From Sulfuritalea sp. (lineage in GTDB: Bacteria; Pseudomonadota; Gammaproteobacteria; Burkholderiales; Rhodocyclaceae): DNA of 9,558 nucleotides. A program made the position numbers and the translations under genes. This document shows positions 1 to 5,885 of the stretch, piece after piece. The notes under the pieces were generated by a model. It saw nothing but the letters and a program-made list of their open reading frames with translations, searched no databases and was not told the origin of the DNA. The stretch is taken from NCBI GenBank assembly GCA_021738105.1, contig JAIPCS010000130.1, forward strand, positions 1 through 9,558. The letters run 5' to 3'. Numbering within the stretch: the first letter of the stretch is position 1; the number at the start of each line of letters is the position of its first letter.

Positions 1-613
1 AATGCAGCTTGAGCGGATCGGTGTCGATGCCGGAAACGAAGTGGCGGTCGATCTTGACGAACTCCGGGCGCACCTCCGACCACATGCGCAGATTGGAAAA
101 TCCCTCACCCATGTCATCCATGGCGATCTGCATGCCGATCTGGCGAAATTCCTGGAGCGCATCCTGCAGATTGGAGAAAGCGATCACTGATCCGCTTTTC
201 GTCAGTTCGATGACGATCCGTGACGGTGGCACGCCGAGTCGCAGCAGGTCCTGGCGTACTGCCACGAGGCGCTTGCGGCTGGCGTGCAGGCAGCCAAGAC
301 TCATGTTGACGAAGAGCCGCAGTACACAATTTTGCTCGGCGAATTGCAGGATGGCGGTTTCCATTGCGAGCCATTCGAGTTCGTGCGTGTATTGCCCGGC
401 GGCCGCGGCCGCGAACAGTTGCGCCGGCGAATGCAGCGTCGAGCCTTGCGGTCCGCGTATCAGTGCTTCGCACGCGAAATAGCACTCCTGGCGGATGTCG
501 AGGATGGGCTGATACACCGCATGCAGGCCGCGACTCTGCATCAAGTCCCGCAGCATGAGAATGTGCGGATTGGCGACGGCGCTGGCCTCGTCTCCCTGGC
601 GGTAAGTGTTCAT
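1..613 (-). CDS. EAL-domain cyclic-di-GMP phosphodiesterase, N-terminal part (3' end outside window)
   Basis: The reverse strand from ATG at 613 encodes 204 residues and continues past the left edge. An EAL domain starts almost at once: YQPI at 34-37, the signature EALIR at 49-53, FVNMS at 101-105, IELT at 135-138, a DDMGEGFSNL segment at 166-175 and KID at 187-189. The metal- and substrate-binding residues seen so far (Glu49, Asn103, Glu136, Asp166, Asp167, Lys187) are all present, so hydrolysis of c-di-GMP to pGpG is plausible. The remaining Glu and Gln are outside the window. The GP..S.LHSP..LF segment after the EAL motif recalls EAL proteins that carry CBS and GGDEF domains downstream, but that part is not visible. 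The start is firm: an in-frame TAG (668-670) lies upstream with no other usable ATG between, and AAGGA sits just before the ATG. No signal peptide or membrane segment is seen, so it is probably cytoplasmic. Confidence 0.93.
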   Translation of the reverse strand, partial: MNTYRQGDEASAVANPHILMLRDLMQSRGLHAVYQPILDIRQECYFACEALIRGPQGSTLHSPAQLFAAAAAGQYTHELEWLAMETAILQFAEQNCVLRLFVNMSLGCLHASRKRLVAVRQDLLRLGVPPSRIVIELTKSGSVIAFSNLQDALQEFRQIGMQIAMDDMGEGFSNLRMWSEVRPEFVKIDRHFVSGIDTDPLKLH

Positions 614-667
614 GGTGTCCTTGCCTTTCTGGTTGCCGCGCCCAACGCCGACAGGGTCGCCGGGTAT

Positions 668-790
668 CTAGCCGCCATGGCGGCGACCGGGCCCGCGCCA
701 GCGCGAGCGCAACAGGGCCAGCAACTCGATCATCCCCCAGAGCAGCGTGCTGCCGAGGGCCAGCGCGGGACGGGTGATTGAGCGTCGCAT
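668..790 (-). CDS. Small predicted membrane protein, 40 aa, unknown function
   Basis: ATG at 790 to TAG at 668-670 gives 40 residues. The N-terminus is basic (MRRSITRP), followed by a hydrophobic stretch at about 9-27 (ALALGSTLLWGMIELLALL) long enough for one membrane helix, then a very basic tail rich in Arg with a Gly/His end. This looks like a single-pass inner-membrane microprotein with its positive tail in the cytoplasm. The reading frame is closed by TGA at 836-838 upstream, and ATG is the only standard start in it. No good Shine-Dalgarno sequence is visible, so translation may depend on coupling or may be weak. It lies 54 bases upstream of the EAL gene on the same strand and may share its transcript. 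I do not recognise the family, and conservation needs to be tested. Confidence 0.5.
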   Translation of the reverse strand: MRRSITRPALALGSTLLWGMIELLALLRSRWRGPGRRHGG

Positions 791-835
791 CAGAAAAGCC
801 GGTGGAAAGGGCGTGGCAGGAAGATGGATTTGCCT

Positions 836-925
836 TCAGAAGTCTTCGATCAGCCCGATCATCATCTACGGGTCATCGAAAAGACGGTCGATGTTGCAGA
901 AAAGTTGAACGATCAGGGATTTCAT
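836..925 (-). pseudogene. Micro-ORF with strong RBS, interrupted by in-frame TAG
   Basis: ATG at 925 is preceded by GAGGGA (933-938) with a 7-base spacer, a good Shine-Dalgarno sequence. It encodes MKSLIVQLFCNIDRLFDDP (19 residues) and stops at TAG (866-868). The same frame then continues with two consecutive ATG codons (860-865) and MMIGLIEDF, ending at TGA (836-838). Without the TAG it would be one 29-residue peptide with an amphipathic/hydrophobic N-terminal half and an acidic end. Three readings are possible: a complete 19-residue peptide followed by a 9-residue one, an amber-inactivated 29-residue microprotein, or chance. It precedes the 40-residue ORF and the EAL gene on the same strand. 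I do not recognise it. Confidence 0.33.
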
Positions 926-932
926 GATGGCT

Positions 933-938
933 TCCCTC
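933..938 (-). promoter_or_regulatory. Shine-Dalgarno sequence of micro-ORF
   Basis: GAGGGA on the minus strand lies 7 bases before the ATG at 925. It is the main support for translation of this very short reading frame. Confidence 0.45.
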
Positions 939-1105
939 GCAGGGTGGGAGGATGCAAAGGATAGCGGGACAGTGTTTCAGGGAGTTTTCATTCGGATGAC
1001 AAACCCGCGACATCTCACAAAATGCTCCCTGCACGAGAAATATTCCGTCACCGCATGCGCTATCCTCTTGCCGGCATGCGTTTGGCGTGAGTCAGGACAG
1101 TCGCG
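939..1105. other. Divergent intergenic region with two GCATGC sites
   Basis: This stretch separates the leftward small ORFs and EAL gene from the rightward hydrolase operon, so it should hold both promoters. No clear sigma-70 or sigma-54 promoter could be picked by eye. AGGA at 1094-1097, 8 bases before ATG 1106, serves the rightward gene. The palindrome GCATGC, followed by G in both copies, occurs at 1053-1058 and 1074-1079, exactly 21 bases apart (about two helical turns), which could be an operator for a dimeric regulator. Confidence 0.4.
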
Positions 1106-2131
1106 ATGGAACACACCGGCATTTTCGAACTTGATGAGCTTGAACGCGTGATCGCGGCGGGTGGTTCGCGCCTGGAAGTCAGCACCCTGTGCGAAATCGA
1201 CTGCGGCACGCGGCGGTTGCCGGTACGTGCCATCGCGATCGGCAATCCGTCCGTCGATGCTCCGGCCATCGGCGTATTTGGCGGCGTCCATGGCCTGGAG
1301 GCGATCGGCGCCCAAGTGGCGATCGCATTTTTGCAGAGTATCGTCAACCGCTTGCGCTGGGACACGACCCTGCATCGCCAGATGGAAAATCTGCGTCTGG
1401 TTTTCGTGCCGGCCGTCAATCCTGGCGGCATGTGGCGACGCACCCGCGCCAATCCGAACGGCATCGACCTGATGCGCAACGCGCCGCTCGAATCGAACGG
1501 CAAAGTTCCCTTCCTGATCGGCGGCCATCGATTCGGGCCGCGCCTGCCTTGGTACCGCGGCCCTGAAAGCGGACCCGTCGAGGCCGAGACCGAGGCCCTA
1601 TGCCGGATCGTCGAGGCGGAATTGCTCAGCCACCGCTTCAGCATAGCCATCGATTGCCATTCCGGCTTCGGCGTCAGCGATCGGATCTGGTTTCCCCATG
1701 CCCATACCGTGATGCCGATTCCCCACCTTGCGGAAATGCACGCGCTGATGGAAATACTCGATCAGACGCACAGCCACCATCGCTACCTATTCGAACCGCA
1801 GAGCCGGCAATACCTGGCGCACGGCGACTTGTGGGATTACCTCTATCTGCGTGCCTTGGAAGATGGCGAACGCATCTTTCTACCACTGACGCTCGAAATG
1901 GGTTCCTGGCTCTGGGTCAAGAAAAATCCGCGCCAGCTCTTTTCGCGCCACGGCATATTCAATCCATTGATCGAGCATCGACGCCAAAGGGTGCTTAGGC
2001 GCCATTTGTCGTGGCTCGACTTCATGACCCGTGCCGCGAGCGGCCATGCGCTCTGGCTGCCGCTTGGTGAACAGCGCGCCAGGCATCTGCACAGTGCCAT
2101 GCATCGCTGGTACCAAGAGTCGGCACCATGA
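1106..2131 (+). CDS. M14-type zinc carboxypeptidase-like / aspartoacylase-superfamily hydrolase
   Basis: This 341-residue protein has the zinc carboxypeptidase layout. HGLE at 62-65 supplies the first zinc His62 and Glu65, and DCHSG at 183-187 supplies the third ligand, His185. The segment NPGGMWRRTR (105-114) resembles the substrate-arginine region (Arg114 matches Arg127 of carboxypeptidase A). LEMGSW at 263-268 gives a plausible catalytic Glu264. The usual DLNRN motif reads DLMRN at 121-125, so the Asn that helps hold the substrate carboxylate is Met here while the Arg is kept. The family includes peptidases and amide-releasing desuccinylases/aspartoacylases, and the substrate cannot be told from sequence. 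There is no signal peptide, so it is probably cytoplasmic. The start is supported by AGGA 8 bases upstream. The stop overlaps the next gene's start by ATGA, implying translational coupling to the alpha/beta hydrolase. Confidence 0.85.
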   Translation: MEHTGIFELDELERVIAAGGSRLEVSTLCEIDCGTRRLPVRAIAIGNPSVDAPAIGVFGGVHGLEAIGAQVAIAFLQSIVNRLRWDTTLHRQMENLRLVFVPAVNPGGMWRRTRANPNGIDLMRNAPLESNGKVPFLIGGHRFGPRLPWYRGPESGPVEAETEALCRIVEAELLSHRFSIAIDCHSGFGVSDRIWFPHAHTVMPIPHLAEMHALMEILDQTHSHHRYLFEPQSRQYLAHGDLWDYLYLRALEDGERIFLPLTLEMGSWLWVKKNPRQLFSRHGIFNPLIEHRRQRVLRRHLSWLDFMTRAASGHALWLPLGEQRARHLHSAMHRWYQESAP

Positions 2132-2892
2132 GCACCTGGGTTCTGCTGCGCGGACTGACGCGTGAATCGCGTCATTGGGGAGAGTTTCCCCGAAGGCTGG
2201 CGGATGCATTCGACGGGGCGTCGACGGTCTGCCTCGATTTTCCGGGCAACGGCTGCCTCAATTCAATGGAAAGCCCGCGCAGCGTAGAAGCCATGGCCGA
2301 CTGGTGTCACGTCGAGCTGGCCCGACGGCCTGTCAGGCGGCCTTGCCATGTGCTGGCGATGTCGCTCGGGGCCATGGTTGCCGTCGCCTGGGCGCAACGC
2401 CACCCGGGCGATATCGATGCAACCGTATTGATCAACACCAGTCTGCGGCCCGTTAGCCCTTTCTATCGGCGTTTGCTGCCGGCCAACTACCCGCGCCTGT
2501 TGCGCCTGTTCGGCTTGCCCGCGAGCGGTCGCCAGATCGAGACTGCGATTCTGGCAATGACGACGCGGCTGCAGTCGAATCCGGTGCAGGTGATCGAACG
2601 CTGGGTGCAATGGCGGGCCGAAAACCCCGTATCGCGACGCAACGGCTTGCGCCAGCTGCTGGCGGCGGCCCGTTACCGGGCACCCCGGCAACGGCCGCTG
2701 GAGAGGATGCTGCTGCTGGCGGGTACCGCCGATACTCTGGTGGACGCTGGCTGCTCGCAACGGCTGGCGTGGCAGTGGGATGTTCCGCTGGCCGTCCATC
2801 CTTCCGCCGGACACGACCTCCCGCTCGATGATGGCGCATGGGTAATAGAACAGGTGCGCCGCTGGCTTGATCGCGATACCTCGGATTTCTGA
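2128..2892 (+). CDS. Alpha/beta-fold hydrolase
   Basis: This 254-residue single-domain alpha/beta hydrolase is of typical size for the family. The oxyanion-side strand and loop are near the N-terminus (WVLLRGLTRES, 4-14, where many relatives have HG). DFPGNG at 37-42 matches the D.PG.G loop. The nucleophile elbow is AMSLG at 77-81 with Ser79; its first Gly is Ala, a tolerated variant. GTADTLV at 199-205 gives Asp202 and AGHDLPLDD at 227-235 gives His229, completing the catalytic triad. A helical cap-like insert spans about 110-185. There is no signal peptide. The ATG lies inside the ATGA overlap with the preceding M14-type gene, so the two proteins are probably made together and may act in one pathway, perhaps cleaving ester and amide bonds of the same compound. 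Esterase, lipase or thioesterase activity cannot be chosen from sequence. Confidence 0.85.
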   Translation: MSTWVLLRGLTRESRHWGEFPRRLADAFDGASTVCLDFPGNGCLNSMESPRSVEAMADWCHVELARRPVRRPCHVLAMSLGAMVAVAWAQRHPGDIDATVLINTSLRPVSPFYRRLLPANYPRLLRLFGLPASGRQIETAILAMTTRLQSNPVQVIERWVQWRAENPVSRRNGLRQLLAAARYRAPRQRPLERMLLLAGTADTLVDAGCSQRLAWQWDVPLAVHPSAGHDLPLDDGAWVIEQVRRWLDRDTSDF

Positions 2893-2942
2893 ATTATTAT
2901 GTATCAAGCCTGAAAAAGGGGTTCGACATTGCGGATACCCAA

Positions 2943-2966
2943 AACGGCCGCCTGAGGGCGGCCGTT
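2943..2966. terminator. Bidirectional hairpin between convergent genes
   Basis: A perfect 10-bp stem, AACGGCCGCC / GGCGGCCGTT, closes a 4-base loop. It lies about 50 bases after the alpha/beta hydrolase stop and about 90 bases beyond the porin stop. Read on the minus strand the stem ends in TTTT (2941-2944 in complement), so it is best as the intrinsic terminator of the porin. On the plus strand it ends only in TT and would be weaker. Confidence 0.75.
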
Positions 2967-3056
2967 CCGGATGCTGACGGAGATTGCCGCAAACATTGCA
3001 GTTTGAATTGAACAGGCCTCGACTGCGGCGACTCCGTCAAGCGGCTGCACTACCCA

Positions 3057-4070
3057 TCAGAATTTGTGGTTGATGCCGGCCTGCAAGTTTCTCCAGTCGC
3101 CCACAGCGGTATTGACCTTGTTGTCAAAATTGCCATATTGCATATATGCAGTCGTGCGTTTGGACAGGCTGTGGGAGTAACCCAGTGACCAGAATTGCTG
3201 GTCGGCATTGGCGGCCAGCTTGTCGTTCATCTGGCCCCACTGCACACGAACCATGCCCGCGGTGCTGACAGGAACACGAACGCCCAGATACGTTACCGCA
3301 TTGCTGACCGTGCTGGCGCGGCCGACTTTGTTCGTGATGTAGCCACCCAGCAGTGTGGCAGGACCGAAATTGTAGGAACCGGAAACCGCATTCCTGTCGG
3401 TATCGCCGCCAGACGCCGCGGTAGGACTGGCGCGATCATAGGCATAACCCAGAGTCAGCGGGCCATTGGCGTAGCGCAGGTTCCAGCCCCAGCCGGCGCC
3501 AAATGTGTTGGTTGCAGTCGTGGTCCCCTCGGTACCGGCGGTCCACAGTACGGCGGCCGTGACGCCGCTCCATTTGGGGCTGTCCCAACGGATGGAGTTG
3601 GACTGGCGACTAGTAGTGTTGGCACCGATGATACTGGCGGCAGAGGCGGAACCGGTCGCGGCGGAACCGGCATAGTTGAACGCGTCCGCCGCAGAAACTA
3701 CGTGAAACATCGGCGTGTATTGGCGACCCAGATTGACTTGGCCGAAGCTTCCGGACAGGCCGATGGTCATCGCGCGATCTCCCAGTGTGCTTGCTGCCGG
3801 CGCGTCGGTGGAAATCGCCGTTTCAATGACAAAGTTGGCCTTCATGCCACCGCCCAGATCTTCCGATCCCTTGAAGCCGAGACGATTGGAAATGAACTGG
3901 CCACCGATGACATTGGTACGGGTCATGTTGCTGGCCGCTGTCGGATGGCTCGATACGGTCTTGGACTCCATGCCAGTATCGATTACACCGTAAATGCTGA
4001 CATTCGATTGGGCTAGCACACCGCCGGATGCAAGTCCAGCGATGGCCAGTGCAACAAATTTCTTTTGCAT
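3057..4070 (-). CDS. Gram-negative general porin (trimeric outer-membrane beta-barrel)
   Basis: This 337-residue protein belongs to the betaproteobacterial porin family. A signal peptide covers residues 1-20 (MQKK, then a hydrophobic core ending VLA) with cleavage before QSNVSIYG. The mature chain opens with the usual SIYGVIDTG first strand and ends in GINHKF. The terminal Phe is the BAM recognition signal. The body alternates short polar and aromatic strands with Gly/Ser/Ala-rich loops, including GGGMKANFVIE and LGRQYTPMF, which are hallmarks of the family. Length matches the usual 330-380. It should form a diffusion channel for small hydrophilic solutes. GGAGA (4079-4083) sits 8 bases before the chosen ATG. 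Another ATG at 4075-4077 is out of frame and too close to that site. The gene is monocistronic, with the hairpin at 2943-2966 as its likely terminator. Confidence 0.95.
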   Translation of the reverse strand: MQKKFVALAIAGLASGGVLAQSNVSIYGVIDTGMESKTVSSHPTAASNMTRTNVIGGQFISNRLGFKGSEDLGGGMKANFVIETAISTDAPAASTLGDRAMTIGLSGSFGQVNLGRQYTPMFHVVSAADAFNYAGSAATGSASAASIIGANTTSRQSNSIRWDSPKWSGVTAAVLWTAGTEGTTTATNTFGAGWGWNLRYANGPLTLGYAYDRASPTAASGGDTDRNAVSGSYNFGPATLLGGYITNKVGRASTVSNAVTYLGVRVPVSTAGMVRVQWGQMNDKLAANADQQFWSLGYSHSLSKRTTAYMQYGNFDNKVNTAVGDWRNLQAGINHKF

Positions 4071-4288
4071 ATTTCATTTCTCCAGAACGTGATTTGGTTT
4101 GAGCTGCCGACAATGACACCACGTGGTCGGTCACTGAATGCTGCTGCCGCCCGAATTCGGGAAGCGGTACGGAGTCTAGTGATCGATTGTGACCGGCTTG
4201 TTGCAGTTTCATGACCCTGCCGCGGCCGGCTCAACAAAGAATATTCAGACCGATTCCTGCGGCAATGCGGAGCAGGCGGCTTGCCGTC
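4071..4288. other. Porin upstream region with two perfect palindromes
   Basis: This non-coding stretch separates the CYTH-CHAD stop from the porin start. It holds CCCGAATTCGGG (4150-4161) and ACCACGTGGT (4118-4127), whose centres are 33 bases apart (about three helical turns), suggestive of regulator binding near the porin promoter. I could not identify a convincing -35/-10 pair. An 8-bp stem (4276-4283 with 4294-4301) spans the CYTH-CHAD stop codon but has no T-run. Confidence 0.35.
4079..4083 (-). promoter_or_regulatory. Ribosome binding site of porin
   Basis: GGAGA on the minus strand is 8 bases before ATG 4070. It decides between that start and the out-of-frame ATG at 4077, which would have only a 1-base spacer. 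Confidence 0.7.
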
Positions 4289-5866
4289 TCAGCCAAGCCG
4301 CGGCAGTTTGATGCCGCGAATTCGCTTCAGCTTGTCCGGAATGTCGCCGAGCAGGGTGGCGTGACGCTGGCCGTGCCAGCCGCCGACCAGCGTTACCGCT
4401 TCGCGCAGTTGCACCTCGCGCCCGGCGCAAAGCATCAGCAAGGTACCGGCATTGGCCAGGTCGTTGAGCTGGCCCAGTTCGTCCTGCAAGCCGGCCAGGC
4501 GCCGTATCACGGCGGGGCCCGCCTTGCCCGGAATCATCGGCCCGAAAAATTCGATGGCATAGCGCAGGCGCTTGATGCCGATGCGCAGCTCATGGAGCGA
4601 GGGCGGGTATTCGACGCGCGCGGCATCGGCAAGTTCGAGCACGCGCTTTTGCAGGCGACGCAGACGCCGGTCGGCAAACACCAGCAATGGAGGCGTATCG
4701 TCTCGGGCGATTTGTGAGTTGATGGGTGGGGCGGATGCCGGGTTGATGAAGGGCGCCTGCTGCAAAAGGCTGTCCGCGGTAAGCAGAAACTGGCCATGGG
4801 CCGGCCGGCGCAGCATGTTCCGGATACCGGCGCGCGCCTCGTACAGGCGGTTGGTAACGGCACCAGCCAGATCGGCCAGGCGGGGTTCGTCAGGCAGGGC
4901 CTTCATCACCGGGGCGATGATTTCCGATATCAGCACGTCCAGGTCGCGTGCCTCGCCCAGGGAGCGCATCAGCTCGCGCATCGGCGGCGTCAGCCGTTCC
5001 TCGAATCCTTCCGGCAGCACGGGACGAAACATTCGCAGCGCCGCACGCAGGCGTCGCGTGGCGACGCGCATCTGATGCACGTATTCGGGATCGTCGCCAT
5101 GCGCGGCTCCGTCATGGTTGAGCTGCAGATGCGACAGGCAGTTCAGTGCGATCAGGCGGAAGGCCGCCAGCGGTGACGCCATCGCGTCGATCGACACGGT
5201 GCCGGCCTTTACCGGCGTTTGTGGCGTGTTGCGGAACAGGCGGTAACCGCGGCTGGCCTTGGACAGCAGAAGTTGTGGCAGGGCTTCACGCTGCGCCAGT
5301 TCCAGGGCAAACGAGTACAGGCTGTCGATATGGCCGGTGACCAGTTCCACTTCAATTTCAGAGATGCCCTCGCGGCGGCCGTTGGCGGCGATCCAGCCGC
5401 GATCGAGTTTCACCCGCAGGAGTGTGCCGGCGTCAATCGGTACTTCCCAGACCGTGCGGCGAAAATTGGTTTCGAATATCGAGGCAAGGCGGCCAGAAAC
5501 CTTGTCTCGTTGCAGGAATTCGCGCAACTCAGTGTCATCGATGCCCGAAAAATCGAAATGATTGAGATAGGGCGCATGCCACTCGGGCCGGCGCGTCAGT
5601 CCGCTCTGCGAGCCATCCTGACGCTTGACGGTCTGTTGCCAGGAGGCTTCGTGCCGGCGCAATCGCAACAGGATGCCGGCGCGGCACAGCGCCATGCGGC
5701 CGGTATCGTAGTAAATGCTGACCAGTTGATGCTGCTCGCGCGACGCCGCCGCGAGCAGCGCGGGATGGCGCGACAGCGCGGCATGACGATCTTCGGCAAC
5801 GGCCAGTTTCAGGGCGACCTGCTGAATCATGGAATGGATGTCGGCAGAAACGTGCTGCCGGGTCAT
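4289..5866 (-). CDS. CYTH-CHAD domain protein (polyphosphate-associated family)
   Basis: The 525 residues split into an N-terminal CYTH domain (about 13-215) and a C-terminal CHAD domain (about 232-510). CYTH features are YYDTGRMAL..AGILLRLR (52-70), WQQTVKR (76-82), EIEVEL (170-175) and KASRGYRL (203-210). CHAD features are the histidine/arginine helices VHQMRVATRRLRAALRMF (263-280) and LHELRIGIKRLRYAIEFF (424-441), with GEARDLDVL (304-312) and LQDELGQLNDL (460-470). CYTH enzymes act on triphosphates including inorganic triphosphate, and CHAD domains bind polyphosphate. However, the CYTH ExExK signature reads QVALK at 16-20, so both glutamates are missing and catalysis is doubtful. Met13 (start at 5830) fits the usual CYTH N-terminus and is an alternative start; neither ATG has a clear ribosome site. 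It is the last gene of the operon, 19 bases after the phosphoesterase stop. Confidence 0.88.
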   Translation of the reverse strand: MTRQHVSADIHSMIQQVALKLAVAEDRHAALSRHPALLAAASREQHQLVSIYYDTGRMALCRAGILLRLRRHEASWQQTVKRQDGSQSGLTRRPEWHAPYLNHFDFSGIDDTELREFLQRDKVSGRLASIFETNFRRTVWEVPIDAGTLLRVKLDRGWIAANGRREGISEIEVELVTGHIDSLYSFALELAQREALPQLLLSKASRGYRLFRNTPQTPVKAGTVSIDAMASPLAAFRLIALNCLSHLQLNHDGAAHGDDPEYVHQMRVATRRLRAALRMFRPVLPEGFEERLTPPMRELMRSLGEARDLDVLISEIIAPVMKALPDEPRLADLAGAVTNRLYEARAGIRNMLRRPAHGQFLLTADSLLQQAPFINPASAPPINSQIARDDTPPLLVFADRRLRRLQKRVLELADAARVEYPPSLHELRIGIKRLRYAIEFFGPMIPGKAGPAVIRRLAGLQDELGQLNDLANAGTLLMLCAGREVQLREAVTLVGGWHGQRHATLLGDIPDKLKRIRGIKLPRLG

Positions 5867-5885
5867 GGCGGCGAAGTCGTCGAGC

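Noticed and set aside
284..781. Plus-strand open frame of 165 codons
   Set aside because: It is antisense to the EAL gene and the small membrane ORF; the translation shows no domain, while the minus strand carries all EAL motifs.
924..1151. Plus-strand open frame of 75 codons before the M14 gene
   Set aside because: It runs through the promoter region into the M14 gene in another frame, and its residue content looks random. A weak AGGGA upstream is not enough to support it.
977..1650. Minus-strand open frames under the M14 gene
   Set aside because: They are antisense frames caused by high GC; the plus strand has the zinc-binding motifs in order.
4071..4288. Pho box upstream of the porin
   Set aside because: I looked for paired CTGTCAT-like repeats because of the phosphorus theme; only isolated TGTCAT-like pieces occur, without 11-base periodicity.
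4276..4301. Stem-loop at the end of the CYTH-CHAD gene as an operon terminator
   Set aside because: The 8-bp stem has a 10-base loop and no following T-run, and it includes the stop codon. Operon termination by this element is not supported.
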